Assembly: GCF_040050925.1 (NCBI RefSeq)
Contig: NZ_CP157390.1
Span: 3,844,001 to 3,908,000, forward strand
DNA: 64,000 bases
Direction of reading: 5' to 3'
From: Leifsonia sp. NPDC080035
GTDB taxonomy: Bacteria > Actinomycetota > Actinomycetes > Actinomycetales > Microbacteriaceae
How positions within the stretch are numbered: the first letter of the stretch is position 1; every line of letters starts with the position of its first letter. The position numbers were made by a program, and so were the translations under genes. The notes below the pieces were generated by a model. It was not told the origin of the DNA and made no database searches. It worked only from the letters and a program-made list of their open reading frames with translations. Positions 30,829 to 39,546 of the stretch are shown in pieces.

Positions 30829-31878
30829 TCAGTGCGTCGCCGCGACCCATTCGTCGAGCTTCGAGGCCGCGGCCCCGGAGTCGACCGCCTGGGCGGCGAC
30901 CGCCATTTGCGAACGGAACCGATCCAGGATGGACACCTGGACCCTCGACGGGTCGGACGCGAGCTCGTAGGACACGAGCCCGGCCGCCGCGTTGAGCAGG
31001 ACGATGTCGCGCACGGGGCCTTCTTCGCCCGCGAGCACGGCACGCACGACCGCCGCGTTGTACGCGGCGTCCTTTCCCAGCAGGTCGTCGATCCGCGCGC
31101 GGGGCAGGCCCAGGTCGCGTGGGTCGATGTCGTGCTCGGTGACGAGGCCTCGCGAGACCTCCCAGACGTGGCTGTGACCGGTGGTCGACAGCTCGTCGAG
31201 CCCGTCGTCGCCACGGAAGACCAGCGCGGTCGCGCCGCGGGTCTGGAACACGCCGACGATGAGCGGGATGCGGTCCAGCGACGCGACGCCGACCGCGGAC
31301 GCCTCCGGCCGCGCCGGGTTGCACAGCGGGCCGAGGAAGTTGAAGACCGTCGGGACGCCGAGCTGGGAGCGCACCGGGCCGGCGTTGGCGAAGCCGGGGT
31401 GGAACGCGCTCGCGAACGCGAACGTGATCCCGGTCTCCTGCAGCACCTGGGCGACCCGCTCCGGAGGCAGCGTCAGGTCGATGCCGAGCGCCGCGAGGAC
31501 GTCGGAGGAGCCGGAGGACGAGCTGGCCGCGCGGTTGCCGTGCTTGATGACGGGGACGCCTGCGGCCGCGGCGACGATCGACGCCGTCGTCGACACGTTC
31601 ACCGTGCCGAACCGGTCGCCGCCCGTTCCGACGATGTCCAGCGCCATCGGGTCGACGGGCAGCGGGACGGCGTGGTCGAGGATGGCGTCGCGGAAGCCGA
31701 CGATCTCGTCGACGGTCTCGCCCTTGGCGCGCAGCGCGACGAGGAATGCGGCGAGCTGGGCCTCCGTCGCCTCACCCGTCATGACCTGGTCCATGGCCCA
31801 CGCCGCGTCCGCGACACTCAGGTCCTCGCGTGCGAGGAGAGAGGTGAGCACGGACGACCAGGACTGCTTTTCCGTCAT
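30829..31878 (-). CDS. trpD: Anthranilate phosphoribosyltransferase
   Basis: A 349-aa enzyme that joins anthranilate to PRPP in tryptophan synthesis. DIVGTGGDRFGTVNVSTT binds the PRPP pyrophosphate, KHGNRAASSSSGSSDVLAAL the anthranilate channel, and FLGPLCNPARP is conserved later on. Length is normal. It stands apart from other trp genes, as often in Actinobacteria. The start is the ATG at 31878, preceded by TAGGAT with 6-nt spacing. It may share a transcript with dhaKLM, but the functional link is weak. Confidence 0.96.
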   Translation of the reverse strand: MTEKQSWSSVLTSLLAREDLSVADAAWAMDQVMTGEATEAQLAAFLVALRAKGETVDEIVGFRDAILDHAVPLPVDPMALDIVGTGGDRFGTVNVSTTASIVAAAAGVPVIKHGNRAASSSSGSSDVLAALGIDLTLPPERVAQVLQETGITFAFASAFHPGFANAGPVRSQLGVPTVFNFLGPLCNPARPEASAVGVASLDRIPLIVGVFQTRGATALVFRGDDGLDELSTTGHSHVWEVSRGLVTEHDIDPRDLGLPRARIDDLLGKDAAYNAAVVRAVLAGEEGPVRDIVLLNAAAGLVSYELASDPSRVQVSILDRFRSQMAVAAQAVDSGAAASKLDEWVAATH

Positions 31879-31884
31879 AAAGCG

Positions 31885-31890
31885 ATCCTA
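31885..31890 (-). promoter_or_regulatory. Candidate -10 hexamer of trpD (TAGGAT)
   Basis: On the minus strand TAGGAT ends 6 nt before the ATG at 31878. Confidence 0.55.
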
Positions 31891-31921
31891 TTGGGGACGA
31901 CACGCCACGGGGAGCCACGGC

Positions 31922-31954
31922 TTCCGGCCCCGACTAAGGCTGCCCTTACCGGAA
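31922..31954. promoter_or_regulatory. Nested inverted repeats between trpD and ctaE
   Basis: TTCCGG (31922-31927) pairs with CCGGAA (31949-31954) around TAAGG-CTGC-CCTTA (31935-31948). The element lies between the two divergent promoters, upstream of both, so a protein-binding site is more likely than an RNA structure. No known regulator site was recognised. Confidence 0.3.
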
Positions 31955-32005
31955 TCGGGGCGGATTCGGATCGATCAGGTGAGAAAACCACGGCTTCTTT
32001 TCAGC

Positions 32006-32011
32006 CATAAT
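32006..32011 (+). promoter_or_regulatory. Candidate -10 hexamer of ctaE (CATAAT)
   Basis: CATAAT ends 7 nt before the GTG at 32019. It contains the ATG at 32010 that would otherwise be taken as the start, so that ATG would not be in the transcript. Confidence 0.5.
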
Positions 32012-32018
32012 GGGTTAC

Positions 32019-32654
32019 GTGACGAGCACTTCCATTACCCCTACTACGAGTGCGCCGGCCATCAACCGGCCCAATGTCGTGGCCGTCGGCACGATCGTGT
32101 GGCTCGGCTCCGAGGTGATGTTCTTCGCGGGACTCTTCGCGATCTACTTCACGCTCAAGTCGACCTCCCCCGATCTGTGGGCAGCCGAGACGCAGCACTT
32201 GAACATCCCGTACGCGGCGACCAACACGCTCATCCTGGTGCTGAGCTCGGTCACCTGCCAGTTCGGCGTCTTCGCCGCGGAGCGCATGCAGCCGCGCCGC
32301 GCCGGGGGCATCCTCCAGTTCTGGAGGTGGGGAATGGTCGAGTGGTTCACGCTCACGTACATCATGGGTGCGATCTTCGTCTCCGGCCAGGTGCTCGAGT
32401 ACGCGACGCTCGTCTCCGAGGGCATCTCGCTCAGCTCCAACGCGTACGGCTCCGCCTTCTACCTCACCACCGGCTTCCACGCCCTGCACGTCACCGGCGG
32501 CCTCATCGCCTTCCTCCTCGTCATCGGCCGTGCGTTCGCCGTCAAGGTGTTCGGCCACAAGGAGGCGACGAGCGCCATCGTCGTGTCGTACTACTGGCAC
32601 TTCGTCGACGTCGTGTGGATCGGCCTGTTCGCGGTCATCTACATCATCAGATAA
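32019..32654 (+). CDS. ctaE: Cytochrome c oxidase subunit III
   Basis: A 211-aa membrane subunit of the aa3 oxidase, the short five-helix type found in Actinobacteria. Helices include GTIVWLGSEVMFFAGLFAIYF (residues about 25-45; written here for position only as the first helix), FYLTTGFHALHVTGGL with the conserved His pair, and SYYWHFVDVVWIGLF at the end. GTG 32019 (VTSTSITPT) is preferred over ATG 32010 because the -10 hexamer CATAAT lies across that ATG. It heads the ctaE-qcrC-qcrA-qcrB operon. Confidence 0.93.
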   Translation: MTSTSITPTTSAPAINRPNVVAVGTIVWLGSEVMFFAGLFAIYFTLKSTSPDLWAAETQHLNIPYAATNTLILVLSSVTCQFGVFAAERMQPRRAGGILQFWRWGMVEWFTLTYIMGAIFVSGQVLEYATLVSEGISLSSNAYGSAFYLTTGFHALHVTGGLIAFLLVIGRAFAVKVFGHKEATSAIVVSYYWHFVDVVWIGLFAVIYIIR

Positions 32655-32676
32655 CAACAGGAGCGTTCTACACCTC

Positions 32677-33522
32677 ATGCGTCCCCGACTCTCCGGAACA
32701 GCCAAGCGCGGCACCGCTCGCACCAGCACCGCAGCGCGCAAGGGCGGCCGTCGTCACCCGCTCGCCACCGTCGCGCTGCTCGCCATCGGCCTCGGCCTCA
32801 CCGGCGGCGCCTACGCCGCCTTCACCACCACGACCGCGTCGGCCGAGCAGCCGCAGGTCCAGTCGGCGACCAAGTCGTCCGTCGACGAGGGCCAGAAGCT
32901 CTTCCAGGCCAACTGCGCCACCTGTCACGGCATGAACGCCGAGGGCACCACCAACGCTCCGAGCCTCATCGGCGTCGGGGCTGCCGCGGTCGACTTCCAG
33001 GTCGGCACCGGCCGCATGCCCATGCAGATGCAGGGCCCGCAGGCGCCGGAGAAGCCGGTCCAGTTCACCGACGAGCAGGTCACGGCCCTCGCCGACTACG
33101 TCGCCTCCCTGGCCCCCGGCCCGTCCATCCCGGAGCAGAAGTACCTGGCGGGCAAGGGCGACGCCGCCCGCGGCGCCGAGCTCTTCCGCGTCAACTGCGC
33201 CATGTGCCACAACGTCGCCGGCGCCGGTGGCGCGCTCACCGAGGGCAAGTACGCCCCGGCCCTCACCGGTGTCACCGCCAAGCACATCTACGAGGCCATG
33301 GTCACCGGCCCGCAGAACATGCCGGTGTTCAACGACCTGAACATCGACCCGCAGGGCAAGGCCGACATCATCACGTACCTCAAGTACATCCAGAACAACC
33401 CGTCGCCGGGCGGCTTCGAGCTCGGTTCGCTCGGCCCGGTGGCCGAGGGTCTGTTCCTGTGGATCTTCGGTCTCGGCGCCATCGTCGCGCTGACCGTGTG
33501 GATCACGGCGAAATCTAATTAG
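32677..33522 (+). CDS. qcrC: Di-heme cytochrome c subunit of the bcc complex (QcrC)
   Basis: A 281-aa membrane-anchored cytochrome with two heme c sites, CATCHG (about residue 86) and CAMCHN (about residue 178). It has an N-terminal membrane segment (ATVALLAIGLGLTGGAYAAF) and a C-terminal one (EGLFLWIFGLGAIVALTVWI). In Actinobacteria this protein replaces soluble cytochrome c and passes electrons directly to the aa3 oxidase in a bcc-aa3 supercomplex. The start is the ATG at 32677; AGGAG lies 13 nt upstream, a little far. The frame is open upstream inside ctaE, but homology begins here. Confidence 0.95.
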   Translation: MRPRLSGTAKRGTARTSTAARKGGRRHPLATVALLAIGLGLTGGAYAAFTTTTASAEQPQVQSATKSSVDEGQKLFQANCATCHGMNAEGTTNAPSLIGVGAAAVDFQVGTGRMPMQMQGPQAPEKPVQFTDEQVTALADYVASLAPGPSIPEQKYLAGKGDAARGAELFRVNCAMCHNVAGAGGALTEGKYAPALTGVTAKHIYEAMVTGPQNMPVFNDLNIDPQGKADIITYLKYIQNNPSPGGFELGSLGPVAEGLFLWIFGLGAIVALTVWITAKSN

Positions 33523-33581
33523 GCAAGTCGGCAAACTAGCCGGTCGTACTTGTCGAGAAGCACAGCGTAAGAAGGAGAACA

Positions 33582-34655
33582 ATGGCACAGGACGAGAACG
33601 GCGGTCACGAGCTGACGCCAGCCAGTTCGTCAGCCGTCGACGTGCACCGGACCGGCGACCCCGGGACGGCGGTGATCGTTCACGACGCCGTCGAGAACCC
33701 CGGCTTCCCGCCGCACCGCCCGCGGGTCACCGACCTCGACCCCAAGAAGGAGCGTCGGGCAGAGCGCACGGTCTACACCCTGTTCTACCTGTCGATCGTC
33801 GGCAGCGTCTGGGCGGTCGCCGCCTACATGGCGTTCCCGATCGATGACAGCGACCCGGGATCGGTCCGTCTGAACAACCTGTTCATCGGCATCGGCATCG
33901 CGCTCGCGCTGCTCGCCATCGGCATCGGCGCCGTGCACTGGGGCAAGGCCCTCATGCACGAGAAGGAGGGCGTCGACCTCCGCCACCCCGTCCGCGGCAA
34001 GGAGGCGACCACCGAGCGTGCCGCCGAGATCTTCCGCCAGGCCGACGAGGAGTCCGGCTTCAACCGCCGCACCCTGGTGCGCAACAGCCTGATCGGCGCA
34101 CTGATCGCCTTCCCGCTTCCCGCCGTCGTCCTGTTCCGCGGTCTCGCGCCGCAGAACGTCGACCCGGTCGAGGCGCTCTCCCAGACCATGTGGGCCAAGG
34201 GTGTCAAGCTCACCCGCGACCCCTCCGGAACGCCCATCAAGGCGTCGGACGTCACCCTCGGCAGCGTGTTCCACGTCATCCCCGAGGGCCTGAACGACGC
34301 CGAGGACATGCTCGAGCAGAAGGCCAAGGCCGCCGTCCTGCTCATGCGCCTCAAGCCCGAGGACCTTCACGTGTCGAAGGGCCGCGAGAACTGGAACTAC
34401 GACGGGATCGTCGCCTACTCCAAGATCTGCACGCACGTCGGGTGCCCCGTGGCGCTCTACGAGCAGCAGACCCACCACCTGCTCTGCCCGTGCCACCAGT
34501 CGCAGTTCGACATCACGCACGAGGCCGAGGTCATCTTCGGACCGGCGAAGCGGCCACTGCCGCAGCTGCCGATCACCGTTGACGCCGACGGTTACCTGGT
34601 CGCCCGCAGCGACTTCCACGAGCCCGTCGGCCCGAGCTTCTGGGAGCGCCATTGA
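33582..34655 (+). CDS. qcrA: Rieske iron-sulfur subunit of the bcc complex (QcrA)
   Basis: A 357-aa protein with three membrane helices (about residues 66-88, 98-120 and 165-185), the actinobacterial form; Rieske proteins elsewhere have one. The [2Fe-2S] ligands are in CTHVGC (about residue 281) and CPCHQS (about residue 303). AAGGAG sits 5 nt before the ATG. A Pro/Asp-rich cytoplasmic N-terminus of about 60 residues precedes the first helix. The stop overlaps the qcrB start. Confidence 0.96.
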   Translation: MAQDENGGHELTPASSSAVDVHRTGDPGTAVIVHDAVENPGFPPHRPRVTDLDPKKERRAERTVYTLFYLSIVGSVWAVAAYMAFPIDDSDPGSVRLNNLFIGIGIALALLAIGIGAVHWGKALMHEKEGVDLRHPVRGKEATTERAAEIFRQADEESGFNRRTLVRNSLIGALIAFPLPAVVLFRGLAPQNVDPVEALSQTMWAKGVKLTRDPSGTPIKASDVTLGSVFHVIPEGLNDAEDMLEQKAKAAVLLMRLKPEDLHVSKGRENWNYDGIVAYSKICTHVGCPVALYEQQTHHLLCPCHQSQFDITHEAEVIFGPAKRPLPQLPITVDADGYLVARSDFHEPVGPSFWERH

Positions 34656-36271
34656 GCACCACGACCGCCGCGGCACCCGCGGCACCCATCACGGTCAAAA
34701 AGGGTGGCTTCACGGCGGCGGCCGCGAACTACATCGAGGACCGCACCAGCATCTCGGGCGCCGTCAAGGAGTTCGGCCGCAAGATCTTCCCCGACCACTG
34801 GTCGTTCCTGCTCGGTGAGGTCGCCCTCTACAGCTTCATCGTCATCCTGCTCACGGGAACGTTCCTGACGTTCTTCTTCCAGGCGTCGATGGCAGAGGTC
34901 GTCTACAACGGCTCGTACGTGCCGCTGAAGGGCATCCACATGTCCGCGGCGATGCAGTCGACGCTGGACATCTCGTTCGAGGTGCGCGGCGGTCTGCTGG
35001 TCCGTCAGATCCACCACTGGGCCGCCCTGCTGTTCGTCGCCGCGATCGGCCTGCACATGCTCCGCATCTTCTTCACGGGTGCGTTCCGCAAGCCGCGCGA
35101 GCTCAACTGGGTGATCGGCTTCGTCCTCTTCATCCTCGCGATGGCCGAGGGCTTCACCGGCTACTCGCTCCCGGACGACCTGCTCTCGGGCAACGGCCTC
35201 CGCATCATCGACGGCCTCATCAAGGGCCTGCCGGTGGTCGGCACCTGGATCTCGTTCTTGCTCTTCGGCGGCGAGTTCCCCGGCACCGCGATCGTCGGAC
35301 GCCTGTACACGCTGCACATCCTGCTGCTGCCCGCACTGGTGCTCGCGTTCATCGCCCTGCACCTGATGTTCGTGGTCATCCACAAGCACACGCAGTACGC
35401 GGCCCCCGGCCGCACGCAGGGCAATGTGGTCGGCTACCCGGTGCTCCCGGTGTACGCGGCGAAGGCCGGCGGCTTCTTCTTCATCGTGTTCGGTGTCATC
35501 GCGCTCATGGCGTCGTTCTTCACCATCAACCCGATCTGGAACTACGGCCCGTACGACCCCTCCCCCGTCTCGGCGGGCACCCAGCCGGACTGGTACATCG
35601 GCTTCGCGGACGGCGCGCTGCGTCTCGTCCCGCCGGGCTGGGAGTTCGTCTGGCTGGACCGCACCTGGTCGTTCAACATCATCGTCCCGGTCGCCATCCT
35701 CGGTCTGTTCATCGTGACCGTCATGATCTACCCGTTCCTCGAGGCGTGGATCACCGGCGACAAGCGTGAGCACCACATCCTCGACCGTCCGCGCAACGCG
35801 GCCACCCGCACGGCCATCGGCGCCGCCGGCGTGACCTTCTACGCCGTGTTCTGGGCGGCGGCGAGCTCCGACCTCATCGCGACGCACTTCAAGCTGACGA
35901 TGGAGGGCGTGATCCACTCCCTGCAGGCGCTGCTCATCCTCGGCCCGATCATCGCCTACTTCCTCACCAAGCGCGTCTGCCTCGCGCTGCAGAAGAAGGA
36001 CCGGTCGATCGCGCTGCACGGCTACGAGACCGGCCGCATCGTCAAGCTGCCCGGTGGCGAGTTCATCGAGGTGCACGAGCAGCTCAGCGACTACGAGCGC
36101 TGGCGTCTGGTGAGCTTCGAGGCCTACGAGCCGCTGATGCTCCGCCCGAACAAGCGCGGCAAGATCACGGCGGGCGAGCGGATGCGCTCCAGCCTGTCCC
36201 GGTGGTTCTTCGAGGACCGCATCGTGCCGCCCACCCGTGGCGAGCTCGAGTCGGGACACGGTCACCACTGA
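34652..36271 (+). CDS. qcrB: Cytochrome b subunit of the bcc complex (QcrB)
   Basis: A 539-aa membrane protein with two b hemes. Ligand pairs: RQIHHWAALLFVAAIGLHML (helix B) and YTLHILLLPALVLAFIALHL (helix D). The quinol-site motif is PDWY (TQPDWYIGF), as in many Actinobacteria, instead of PEWY. A C-terminal cytoplasmic extension of about 120 residues after the last helix is typical of actinobacterial QcrB. It starts with TTG overlapping the qcrA stop (TTGA). This subunit is the target of Q203-type inhibitors in mycobacteria. Confidence 0.96.
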   Translation: MSTTTAAAPAAPITVKKGGFTAAAANYIEDRTSISGAVKEFGRKIFPDHWSFLLGEVALYSFIVILLTGTFLTFFFQASMAEVVYNGSYVPLKGIHMSAAMQSTLDISFEVRGGLLVRQIHHWAALLFVAAIGLHMLRIFFTGAFRKPRELNWVIGFVLFILAMAEGFTGYSLPDDLLSGNGLRIIDGLIKGLPVVGTWISFLLFGGEFPGTAIVGRLYTLHILLLPALVLAFIALHLMFVVIHKHTQYAAPGRTQGNVVGYPVLPVYAAKAGGFFFIVFGVIALMASFFTINPIWNYGPYDPSPVSAGTQPDWYIGFADGALRLVPPGWEFVWLDRTWSFNIIVPVAILGLFIVTVMIYPFLEAWITGDKREHHILDRPRNAATRTAIGAAGVTFYAVFWAAASSDLIATHFKLTMEGVIHSLQALLILGPIIAYFLTKRVCLALQKKDRSIALHGYETGRIVKLPGGEFIEVHEQLSDYERWRLVSFEAYEPLMLRPNKRGKITAGERMRSSLSRWFFEDRIVPPTRGELESGHGHH

Positions 36272-36287
36272 TCCGATCCATCACGCT

Positions 36288-36323
36288 GAAAGCGCCGGTC
36301 GCACTCGTTGCGCCGGCGCTTTC
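36288..36323 (+). terminator. Hairpin terminator after qcrB
   Basis: GAAAGCGCCGG (36288-36298) and CCGGCGCTTTC (36313-36323) form a perfect 11-bp stem with a 14-nt loop, 17 bp after the qcrB stop. Because the next gene starts only 21 bp further, read-through may still feed it. Confidence 0.75.
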
Positions 36324-36344
36324 GCGTACACCCCGGAGGATTCG

Positions 36345-37193
36345 ATGAGCGACATCGAGCGGCTGGCCGGCTGGCTGCGCTGCCCCGTCTGCGGCGACGA
36401 CCTCGTGCCGGTCGACCGGCTGGTGCTCGGCTGCGGCAACGGTCACCGGCACGACGTGAACAAGCGCGGGTACGCGTCCCTTCTCGGCGGCGGAAGCCGT
36501 CACCTCAGTGACACCGCCGAGATGCTCGACGATCGGGACCGCGTGCTCTCCTCCGGCGCCTACGACCCGATCGCCCATGCCGTCGCCACTGCCGCGTCCG
36601 GCGCCGCGCCCGCGCGCATCCTGGACGCGGGTGCCGGCACGGGCCACTATCTCCGCGCCGTCCTCGCCGCCGCCCCGGACGCCGTCGGGCTCGCCATGGA
36701 CCTCTCCCCCGCCGCCGTGGGCAGGGCCGCACGCTCGAGCGACCGCATCGACGGCCTGGTCGCAGACACCTGGCGCCCGCTCCCGGTCCGCTCCGGCACG
36801 GCGGACGTCGTCCTGGACGTGTTCGCGCCGCGCAACCTGCCCGAGTTCCACCGCGTGCTGCGGCCCGCGGGTCGTCTGGTCGTCGTGGTGCCCCGCGCCG
36901 ACCACCTCGGCTCCCTCCGTGCGGACGGCGCGATGCTGGACATCCCCGCGGACAAGGCGGACGACGTCCTGGCCGCCTCAGCGGCGCTGTACGCCCCGCT
37001 CACGCGCGAACACGTCGCCTATGACCTCCCGGTGACTCCGGAGCTCGTGGGCGCTCTGCGCGGCATGGGCCCCTCCGCCCGCCACGCGTCCGACGCCGGC
37101 GCCGCATCCGACTTCGCGGCCGCCACCGCCCCGGCCGCAACCCGCGTCTCCGTCGACGTCCTCACCCTCGTCCGGGCGCCCGAGCGAGCCTGA
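36345..37193 (+). CDS. RlmA-like methyltransferase with N-terminal zinc finger
   Basis: A 282-aa SAM-dependent methyltransferase resembling 23S rRNA (guanine-N1) methyltransferases of the RlmA/TlrB group. The zinc finger is RCPVCGDDL with LGCGNGHRHDVNKRGY (residues about 12-44). The SAM motif is ILDAGAGTGHYLRAVL (about residue 90), followed by GLAMDLSPAA and the post-I acidic turn; FAPRNLPEFHRVLRPAG carries the FxP-type catalytic region. The choice between G745 (RlmA I) and G748 (TlrB, tylosin resistance) cannot be made by eye. GGAGGA precedes the ATG at 36345. It sits between the two cytochrome operons with no clear link to them. Confidence 0.85.
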   Translation: MSDIERLAGWLRCPVCGDDLVPVDRLVLGCGNGHRHDVNKRGYASLLGGGSRHLSDTAEMLDDRDRVLSSGAYDPIAHAVATAASGAAPARILDAGAGTGHYLRAVLAAAPDAVGLAMDLSPAAVGRAARSSDRIDGLVADTWRPLPVRSGTADVVLDVFAPRNLPEFHRVLRPAGRLVVVVPRADHLGSLRADGAMLDIPADKADDVLAASAALYAPLTREHVAYDLPVTPELVGALRGMGPSARHASDAGAASDFAAATAPAATRVSVDVLTLVRAPERA

Positions 37194-37225
37194 GCGCCCG
37201 CCACGCCCTGCGACTGTCCTTCCGC

Positions 37226-37263
37226 GGTGCGACTGCTCGTGCGCGAGCACGGGCAGTCGTACC
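37226..37263. terminator. Hairpin between the methyltransferase and ctaF genes
   Basis: Arms 37226-37242 and 37247-37263 pair over 17 positions, two of them G-T, around a GCGA tetraloop. It lies between converging genes, 33 bp after the methyltransferase stop, and probably terminates that gene. No T tract. Confidence 0.55.
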
Positions 37264-37311
37264 GAACGGCATCAGTCGTCTCGGCCGCCCCGGGCGCCGG
37301 GCCCGCGACAA

Positions 37312-37349
37312 CGCGAAAGGCCGCCTCCCGAGGGAAGCGGCCTTTCGCG
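37312..37349. terminator. Perfect hairpin terminator at the end of ctaF
   Basis: CGCGAAAGGCCGC (37312-37324) and GCGGCCTTTCGCG (37337-37349) form a perfect 13-bp stem. On the minus strand it ends 13 bp beyond the ctaF stop. The A/T-containing stem base resembles the stems after qcrB and sepF. Confidence 0.8.
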
Positions 37350-37361
37350 TGCGGAATCGGG

Positions 37362-37784
37362 TTACCGGGCGAAGTAGCCGCGGTAGTACTCGTAGACCCA
37401 GCCGACGATGCAGACCAGGGCGAACGCGACACCGATGAAGCAGATCCAGAAGCCGACGGCGAGACCGAGGATCACCAGTCCGGCTCCGAAGGCGAGGGCC
37501 ACCGGCCACCAGCTCCACGGGGAGAAGTGACCGAGCTCCGGGTCGCCGTCGTCGATGTTGGCGTCGAGACGGTCCTCCGGCAGCTCCCCGCCCTGCGAGG
37601 CGTGCGAGCGGCCGACGTAGAAGGCGATGAACGCCGCCAGGATGGCGCTCAGCAGCAGCGCAACGGTGCCGACCCACTCGACCTTCTGGTGCATCGGGTC
37701 GAGCAGGCTCCACAGGGTGTAGACGACCGCCGACAGGAGGAAGAAGACCGCGAGGATCCAGAAGAGGATTGCGTTAGCTCTCAT
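37362..37784 (-). CDS. ctaF: Cytochrome c oxidase subunit IV (actinobacterial CtaF)
   Basis: A 140-aa membrane subunit specific to Actinobacteria, with four hydrophobic segments (about residues 5-25, 38-58, 92-110 and 112-132). The N-terminus MRANAILFWILAVFF and the region HFSPWSWWPVALAFGAG are typical. It starts 4 nt after the ctaD stop and is last in ctaC-ctaD-ctaF. Confidence 0.93.
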   Translation of the reverse strand: MRANAILFWILAVFFLLSAVVYTLWSLLDPMHQKVEWVGTVALLLSAILAAFIAFYVGRSHASQGGELPEDRLDANIDDGDPELGHFSPWSWWPVALAFGAGLVILGLAVGFWICFIGVAFALVCIVGWVYEYYRGYFAR

Positions 37785-37788
37785 TGGT

Positions 37789-39537
37789 TCACTTCACCTT
37801 GTTGTCTGCGACGTCGAGCACGGGGGCGTCCGGGGCGTCCTTGCCGCCACCGACACCGATCGGGATGCCGGCCTCGGGGTGGTTCAGGTCGAACGCCGGC
37901 GACTCCGAACGGATGCGCGGGATCGACGTGAAGTTGTGACGCGGCGGCGGGCAGGAAGTCGCCCACTCGAGCGAGCGGCCGTAACCCCACGGGTCGTTGA
38001 CCATGACCTTCGGCGCGTTGCGCGCCGTGAGGTAGACGTTCACGAAGAACGGGATCATCGAGATCGCCAGGATGCCCGCACCGATCGAGGACACCTGGTT
38101 CATCCAGGTGAAGCCGTCGCTCGGCAGGTAGGTCGCGTACCGTCGCGGCATTCCGACGACGCCCAGCCAGTGCTGGATGAGGAACGTCGTGTGGAAGCCG
38201 ATGAACAGCAGCCAGAAGTGCCACTTGCCGAGACGGTCGTTCAGCATCTTGCCCGTCCACTTCGGCCACCAGAAGTAGAAGCCGGCGAACATGGCGAACA
38301 CGACGGTTCCGAACACCACGTAGTGGAAGTGCGCGACGACGAAGTACGTGTCGGACACGTGGAAATCCAGCGGCGGCGACGCGAGGATGACACCCGTCAG
38401 ACCACCGAACGTGAAGGTGATCAGGAAGCCGATCGACCAGAGCATCGGCGACTCGAACGTGAGCGAACCGCGCCACATCGTGCCGACCCAGTTGAAGATC
38501 TTCACACCGGTCGGGACCGCGATGAGCATGGTCATCAGCGAGAACCACGGCAGCAGGACCGAGCCGGTCACGTACATGTGGTGCGCCCACACGGTGACGG
38601 ACAGGGCCGCGATCGCGATCGTCGCGTAGATCAGGGTCTTGTACCCGAAGATCGGCTTGCGGCTGAACACCGGGAAGATCTCCGAGACGATGCCGAAGAA
38701 CGGCAGCGCGATGATGTACACCTCGGGATGGCCGAAGAACCAGAACAGGTGCTGCCAGAGCAGCGCTCCCCCGTTCGCGGCGTCGTAGATGTGCGCGTCG
38801 AACACCCGGTCCGCCGCGAGGGCGAACATGGCGGCGGCGAGGACCGGGAAGGCCATCAGCACGAGGATCGAGGTCACCAGGGTGTTCCAGGTGAAGATCG
38901 GCATGCGGAACATCGTCATGCCCGGAGCGCGCATCGTGATGATCGTCGTGATGAAGTTCACGGCGCCGAGGATGGTTCCGAAGCCGGAGAGGCCGAGACC
39001 GACGACCCAGAGGTTCCCGCCGACTCCCGGTGAGAACGTCGTACTCGAGAGCGGTGCGTAGGCGAACCAGCCGAACGACGCGGCGCCCTGCGGGGTGAGG
39101 AAGCCGGCGACCGCGATCAGCGAGCCGAACGAGTAGAACCAGTAGGCCAGCGCGTTCAGTCGCGGGAACGCGACGTCGGGGGCGCCGATCTGCAGCGGCA
39201 TGAGCACGTTGGCGAAGCCCGCGAAGAGCGGCGTCGCGAACATGAGCAGCATGATCGTGCCGTGCATGGTGAAGAGCTGGTTGTACTGCTCCTTGGTCTG
39301 CACCACCTGCAGGCCCGGCTCGAAGAGCTGGGCGCGGATGATGAGGGCCATCACACCGCCGATGAGGAAGTAGACGAACGAGGAGATGAGGTACATGTAC
39401 CCGATCGTCTTGTGGTCCGTCGACGTGATGTAGTTCACAAGGATGTTGCCCTTGCGCTCCACCCCGTTGGCGCTGAGGATGGTCGGCCGGGGAGCGGGCG
39501 CGGTGGTCGCTCCTGGCGCCGGTGCTGTCGTCGTCAT
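37789..39537 (-). CDS. ctaD: Cytochrome c oxidase subunit I
   Basis: A 582-aa catalytic subunit of the aa3 oxidase that reduces O2 to water and pumps protons. Twelve membrane helices are expected. Heme a ligand in TMHGTIMLLMF, CuB site in FWFFGHPEVY (with the His-Tyr cross-link) and VWAHHMYV, and the heme a/a3 His pair in VVAHFHYVVFG. N-terminal tail rich in Thr/Ala/Pro; cytoplasmic C-terminal tail of about 75 residues, as in other Actinobacteria. It follows ctaC by 9 bp. Confidence 0.97.
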   Translation of the reverse strand: MTTTAPAPGATTAPAPRPTILSANGVERKGNILVNYITSTDHKTIGYMYLISSFVYFLIGGVMALIIRAQLFEPGLQVVQTKEQYNQLFTMHGTIMLLMFATPLFAGFANVLMPLQIGAPDVAFPRLNALAYWFYSFGSLIAVAGFLTPQGAASFGWFAYAPLSSTTFSPGVGGNLWVVGLGLSGFGTILGAVNFITTIITMRAPGMTMFRMPIFTWNTLVTSILVLMAFPVLAAAMFALAADRVFDAHIYDAANGGALLWQHLFWFFGHPEVYIIALPFFGIVSEIFPVFSRKPIFGYKTLIYATIAIAALSVTVWAHHMYVTGSVLLPWFSLMTMLIAVPTGVKIFNWVGTMWRGSLTFESPMLWSIGFLITFTFGGLTGVILASPPLDFHVSDTYFVVAHFHYVVFGTVVFAMFAGFYFWWPKWTGKMLNDRLGKWHFWLLFIGFHTTFLIQHWLGVVGMPRRYATYLPSDGFTWMNQVSSIGAGILAISMIPFFVNVYLTARNAPKVMVNDPWGYGRSLEWATSCPPPRHNFTSIPRIRSESPAFDLNHPEAGIPIGVGGGKDAPDAPVLDVADNKVK

Positions 39538-39546
39538 CGTTGTGTC

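Noticed and set aside
31935..31948. TAAGG-CTGC-CCTTA as an iron box (DtxR/IdeR)
   Set aside because: The DtxR family consensus has AGG and CCT separated by 9 bp; here the gap is 4, and the flanks do not fit. Kept only as an unidentified inverted repeat.
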